Source: JBHENN01 sp046262015 (GTDB lineage: Bacteria > Actinomycetota > CADDZG01 > WHSQ01). Taken from it: DNA of 32,300 nt. The DNA is taken from assembly GCA_046262015.1 (NCBI GenBank), contig JBHENN010000124.1, positions 1 to 32,300 of the forward strand, given 5' to 3'. The notes under the pieces are model-generated. The model searched no databases, was not told the origin of the DNA, and was given only the letters and a program-made list of their open reading frames with translations. The first letter of the stretch is position 1. Every line of letters starts with the position of its first letter. This document shows positions 29,923 through 32,300 of this stretch, piece by piece. The position numbers were made by a program, and so were the translations under genes.

Positions 29923-32300
29923 ATGTCTGCCACCTTCGTCGAGGTCCCGCTCCACTTCACGATCGAGTTCCTGGGCTTCCTGGTCGCGGCCGGCGCCGCG
30001 CTGCTCGTGCTCACGCGGCCCGCTCTCGTCCCCGGCCCTCCGTTCACGCGCGTCACGGCAGCTCTCGGCTTCGCTCTGCTCGCCGCAGCCGAGGTCGTGC
30101 ACGGCGGCGCGTTCCGGCTCGAAGGCGCGTTCGACGGCCAGTTCGACGGCGATCACCTGGTGGTCTCGCTGCGGGTCCTCGGCCTGGCCTTCATCCTCGT
30201 CGGCGTGTCCGGGGGGATCCGCGCCTACGGCGCCGGCGCCGTCTTCGGGTGGGAGCTGCGGGACCAGCTGCTCCTCGCGCCGGCCGGAGCGGCTCTCGTC
30301 CTCGCGCTCGTCTGCTTCTCCGCGTCGCTGAAGGAAGGGGCTCGCTCGCTCCGCCGGCTCGGGTTCGGGGCGCTCCTTCTTGCCGGCTCCGAGGTCCTGA
30401 CCGCCGCCGCGCCCCGCGTGGTCTTCGGGGCCGGTACCTCCGACGCCTACGCGTACGGGGCGCACGGCCTGAAGGCACTGGGGTTCATAGCCGTCGGCGC
30501 GTGGCTGTGGACCGGGGTCAGGCTCAGCATCCGCACGCGCTTCGTGGCGTCGTTCGTCGCCCTGCTCGTGATCGTGGTGCTGGTCCTGTCGACGGCGCTG
30601 ACGGGGGTGATCTCGAGCAGTGTCGTGAGGTCCGAGCTCCAGCGCGTCGGCGACCAGGCGAGGAGCGCCAAGCGCTCGATCGAGGCCACCGAGAAAGCCG
30701 ACCTCATCGGGACGGTCAACACCCTCGCCACCCTGCCGGCGATCCAGGACGCCGTGCGAGCCGGGTCCGTTCAGGCGGCGAGCGATATCGCGGCGGGGAT
30801 CGTGCAGTCCCAACCGTTCGCTGACGATCTCGACTTCCTGCTGTTCATGGGCCGCGACGGGTTGCTGCTGGGGCGCGCCGGGATCGGCCCCCATCCATGT
30901 CGCCGCTGTGAGGGCTCCCGGCTGCGAGACGAACAGATCCTGCGCATCATCGGCTTCGCGAAGAAGGCGACGTCCGAGGGCTCGTTCTCTACCGAGGGGG
31001 CAGGCAGCGTGGTCAGGATCGATCGGTCCATCGCGACGATCGCCGTCCAGCAGGTCCCGCCCGGGGAGACCTCGCGACGGCGGCTGGGCCTGGTGGCCGG
31101 AGGGCGCTGGGTGGATGCCCTGACGATCAACGAGATCTCGAGCGCGGCGGGACTGAAGGGCTCTTTGATCGTGGACGGAACCGTGCTCGCCACGCAGCTT
31201 CCGGGGAAGCCCGCGTCGAGCGACGTGCTTCCTCGGCGGATCAAGAACCTCCTGGCGTACTCGCCCGTGGTGACCGAGCAGGACGCGGTCGGGTCCGGGG
31301 CGTACTACTCGGCGTACACCTCTCTCGAGACCGCGGCCAACGCCCCGGTGGGGATCCTGGTCCTGTCGTCACCCGCGAGCGCGATCACCGAGACGCGCGC
31401 TAGTCTCACCCGGCTGCTGTTCCTTGTGGCGATGGGGGTCGCGGTGGTCGCCCTCGGTCTCGCGTACATGTCCGGCCGGCGTATCACGCGCCCGATCCAG
31501 ATGCTGACCGATACGGCGACCCAGGTCCGTGAGGGAGATCTGTCCGCCAAGGCTCCCGTCGTGGGCAGTGACGAGGTCGGCCGCCTTGGCGAGACTTTCA
31601 ACGCGATGACCGCGTCGTTGGCGCGCATGACGGGTGACCTGCGCGAGGCGGCGCGCGAGGAAGAGCGCTTGCGGTCGCGCATCGAGACGATCATGCAATC
31701 GATGGCCGACGGCCTCGTCGCGGTCGACGCGGATCTCAAGATCCTCGCCTTCAACCGGGAGGCCGAGAACCTCACCGGCATCGATGCCAAGGACGCTCTC
31801 GGGAGGTCGGTGGAGGACGTTCTCGACGCGCGCGATGCGGAAGGGAACCCCGTCACCCTCCCCGTGTTCACGCTGGACGAGGGTTCGGTGGGCGGCGTGT
31901 TCCTGGCTCGGCGCGACGGGGATCCCGTGCCCGTCGCGTTCACGAGCGCGGTCCTCCGCGGCGATGACGACATCGTTGCCGGCGGCGTGGCCGTGGTGCG
32001 CGACATGACCCGCGAGCGTGAGGTCGAGCGCATGAAATCGGAGTTCCTCTCGAACATCTCGCACGAGCTGCGAACGCCGCTGACGCCCATCAAGGGCTAC
32101 GCGGAGATCCTCGAGCGCAAGGACATCCCTCCGGAGAAAGCCAAGAGGTTCGTGCGCGGGATCCTCGACTCGACCACCCGCCTCGAGAGGATCGTCGAGC
32201 TGCTCGTGGACTTCGCCGCGATGGAGGCGGGTCGGCTTGCGCCGCGCAGCACCCCGGTCGACATCGGCAAGCTCATCGAAGAGCTCGGCCAACAGTGGGA
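29923..32300 (+). CDS. Sensor histidine kinase, 3' end beyond window
   Basis: The frame is open from ATG 29923 to the window end (about 792 residues). It has several N-terminal membrane helices (about 1-210), then an extracytoplasmic sensor region (about 235-470) with a CxxC pair, C326 and C329 (in PHPCRRCEG), a further membrane helix near 490-512, a HAMP linker (RRITRPIQMLTDTATQVREG), a PAS domain with VDADLKILAFNREAENLTG, and HisKA with H714 in SNISHELRTP. The ATPase domain lies outside the window. It should autophosphorylate on H714 and signal to a response regulator; the signal is unknown. No ribosome binding site is obvious before ATG 29923. Confidence 0.88.
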   Translation, partial: MSATFVEVPLHFTIEFLGFLVAAGAALLVLTRPALVPGPPFTRVTAALGFALLAAAEVVHGGAFRLEGAFDGQFDGDHLVVSLRVLGLAFILVGVSGGIRAYGAGAVFGWELRDQLLLAPAGAALVLALVCFSASLKEGARSLRRLGFGALLLAGSEVLTAAAPRVVFGAGTSDAYAYGAHGLKALGFIAVGAWLWTGVRLSIRTRFVASFVALLVIVVLVLSTALTGVISSSVVRSELQRVGDQARSAKRSIEATEKADLIGTVNTLATLPAIQDAVRAGSVQAASDIAAGIVQSQPFADDLDFLLFMGRDGLLLGRAGIGPHPCRRCEGSRLRDEQILRIIGFAKKATSEGSFSTEGAGSVVRIDRSIATIAVQQVPPGETSRRRLGLVAGGRWVDALTINEISSAAGLKGSLIVDGTVLATQLPGKPASSDVLPRRIKNLLAYSPVVTEQDAVGSGAYYSAYTSLETAANAPVGILVLSSPASAITETRASLTRLLFLVAMGVAVVALGLAYMSGRRITRPIQMLTDTATQVREGDLSAKAPVVGSDEVGRLGETFNAMTASLARMTGDLREAAREEERLRSRIETIMQSMADGLVAVDADLKILAFNREAENLTGIDAKDALGRSVEDVLDARDAEGNPVTLPVFTLDEGSVGGVFLARRDGDPVPVAFTSAVLRGDDDIVAGGVAVVRDMTREREVERMKSEFLSNISHELRTPLTPIKGYAEILERKDIPPEKAKRFVRGILDSTTRLERIVELLVDFAAMEAGRLAPRSTPVDIGKLIEELGQQW

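Overview
The window is a GC-rich chromosomal segment of an actinobacterium. The evidence is a WhiB regulator, a KorA with fused gamma and alpha parts, a mycoredoxin-like protein, an F420-type LLM oxidoreductase, a PucR-type regulator, a TatA protein with a zinc ribbon, and many start codons placed 6-9 nt after a TANNNT -10 box (leaderless genes). I cannot name a genus; an uncultured, deep-branching actinobacterial line is my inference. No phage, insertion sequence, CRISPR array, rRNA or tRNA was seen. Nearly all genes are on the + strand. The - strand carries a glutamate formimidoyltransferase, a CBS protein, a methyltransferase and a zincin-like protein.

Layout. 1-229 is a leader with one promoter. 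230-5177 is central carbon metabolism: korAB for a 2-oxoacid:ferredoxin oxidoreductase, a small hydrophilic protein and a ThDP enzyme. 5260-5908 holds a small membrane protein and an A-type Fe-S carrier (HesB/IscA) with its own promoter and a palindrome at the transcription start. 5932-8443 is a SAM-I riboswitch with an intrinsic terminator controlling a MetE-like pair split over two genes, plus a zinc-ribbon protein. 8480-9926 holds a degenerate receiver protein, whiB behind an operator-like palindrome, and a Lys/Arg-rich histone-like repeat protein. 9910-12430 holds formimidoyltransferase, a DUF302 protein and a PucR-type regulator. 12484-16227 holds an AlkP-superfamily hydrolase, a CitE/malyl-CoA lyase-like enzyme and an acyl-CoA dehydrogenase. 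16251-19373 holds a CBS protein, an LLM oxidoreductase, a TatA-zinc ribbon fusion and a GAF/HD-GYP protein. 19470-21403 holds a glutaredoxin-like protein, a rhodanese-ThiF/MoeB fusion and a YfcE-type phosphoesterase. 21427-26222 is a glycosyltransferase/methyltransferase/alpha-alpha toroid cluster facing a second methyltransferase and a zincin-like protein without its metal motif. 26258-32300 holds an SDR epimerase, a small membrane protein, MreB, a PDZ-Lon protease and a sensor histidine kinase cut by the window end.

The main discovery candidate is the rhodanese-ThiF/MoeB gene at 19741-20907. It is interrupted by a single in-frame TGA at codon 307, exactly where this family has its conserved crossover-loop cysteine (TCVEAG in E. 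coli MoeB, T-TGA-SEAG here). The frame stays open afterwards through conserved sequence and the second zinc CxxC. A 7-bp hairpin with a six-base loop CGUGCU starts 14 nt after the TGA and puts its loop 20 nt after it, the geometry of a bacterial SECIS. I read this as a selenocysteine-containing sulfur-carrier activating enzyme, to be tested by finding selA/B/C/D in the same genome. A second theme is promoter architecture: two divergent gene pairs (10795-10814 and 16716-16738) appear to be driven from -10 boxes that overlap on opposite strands, each placed for leaderless mRNA in both directions.
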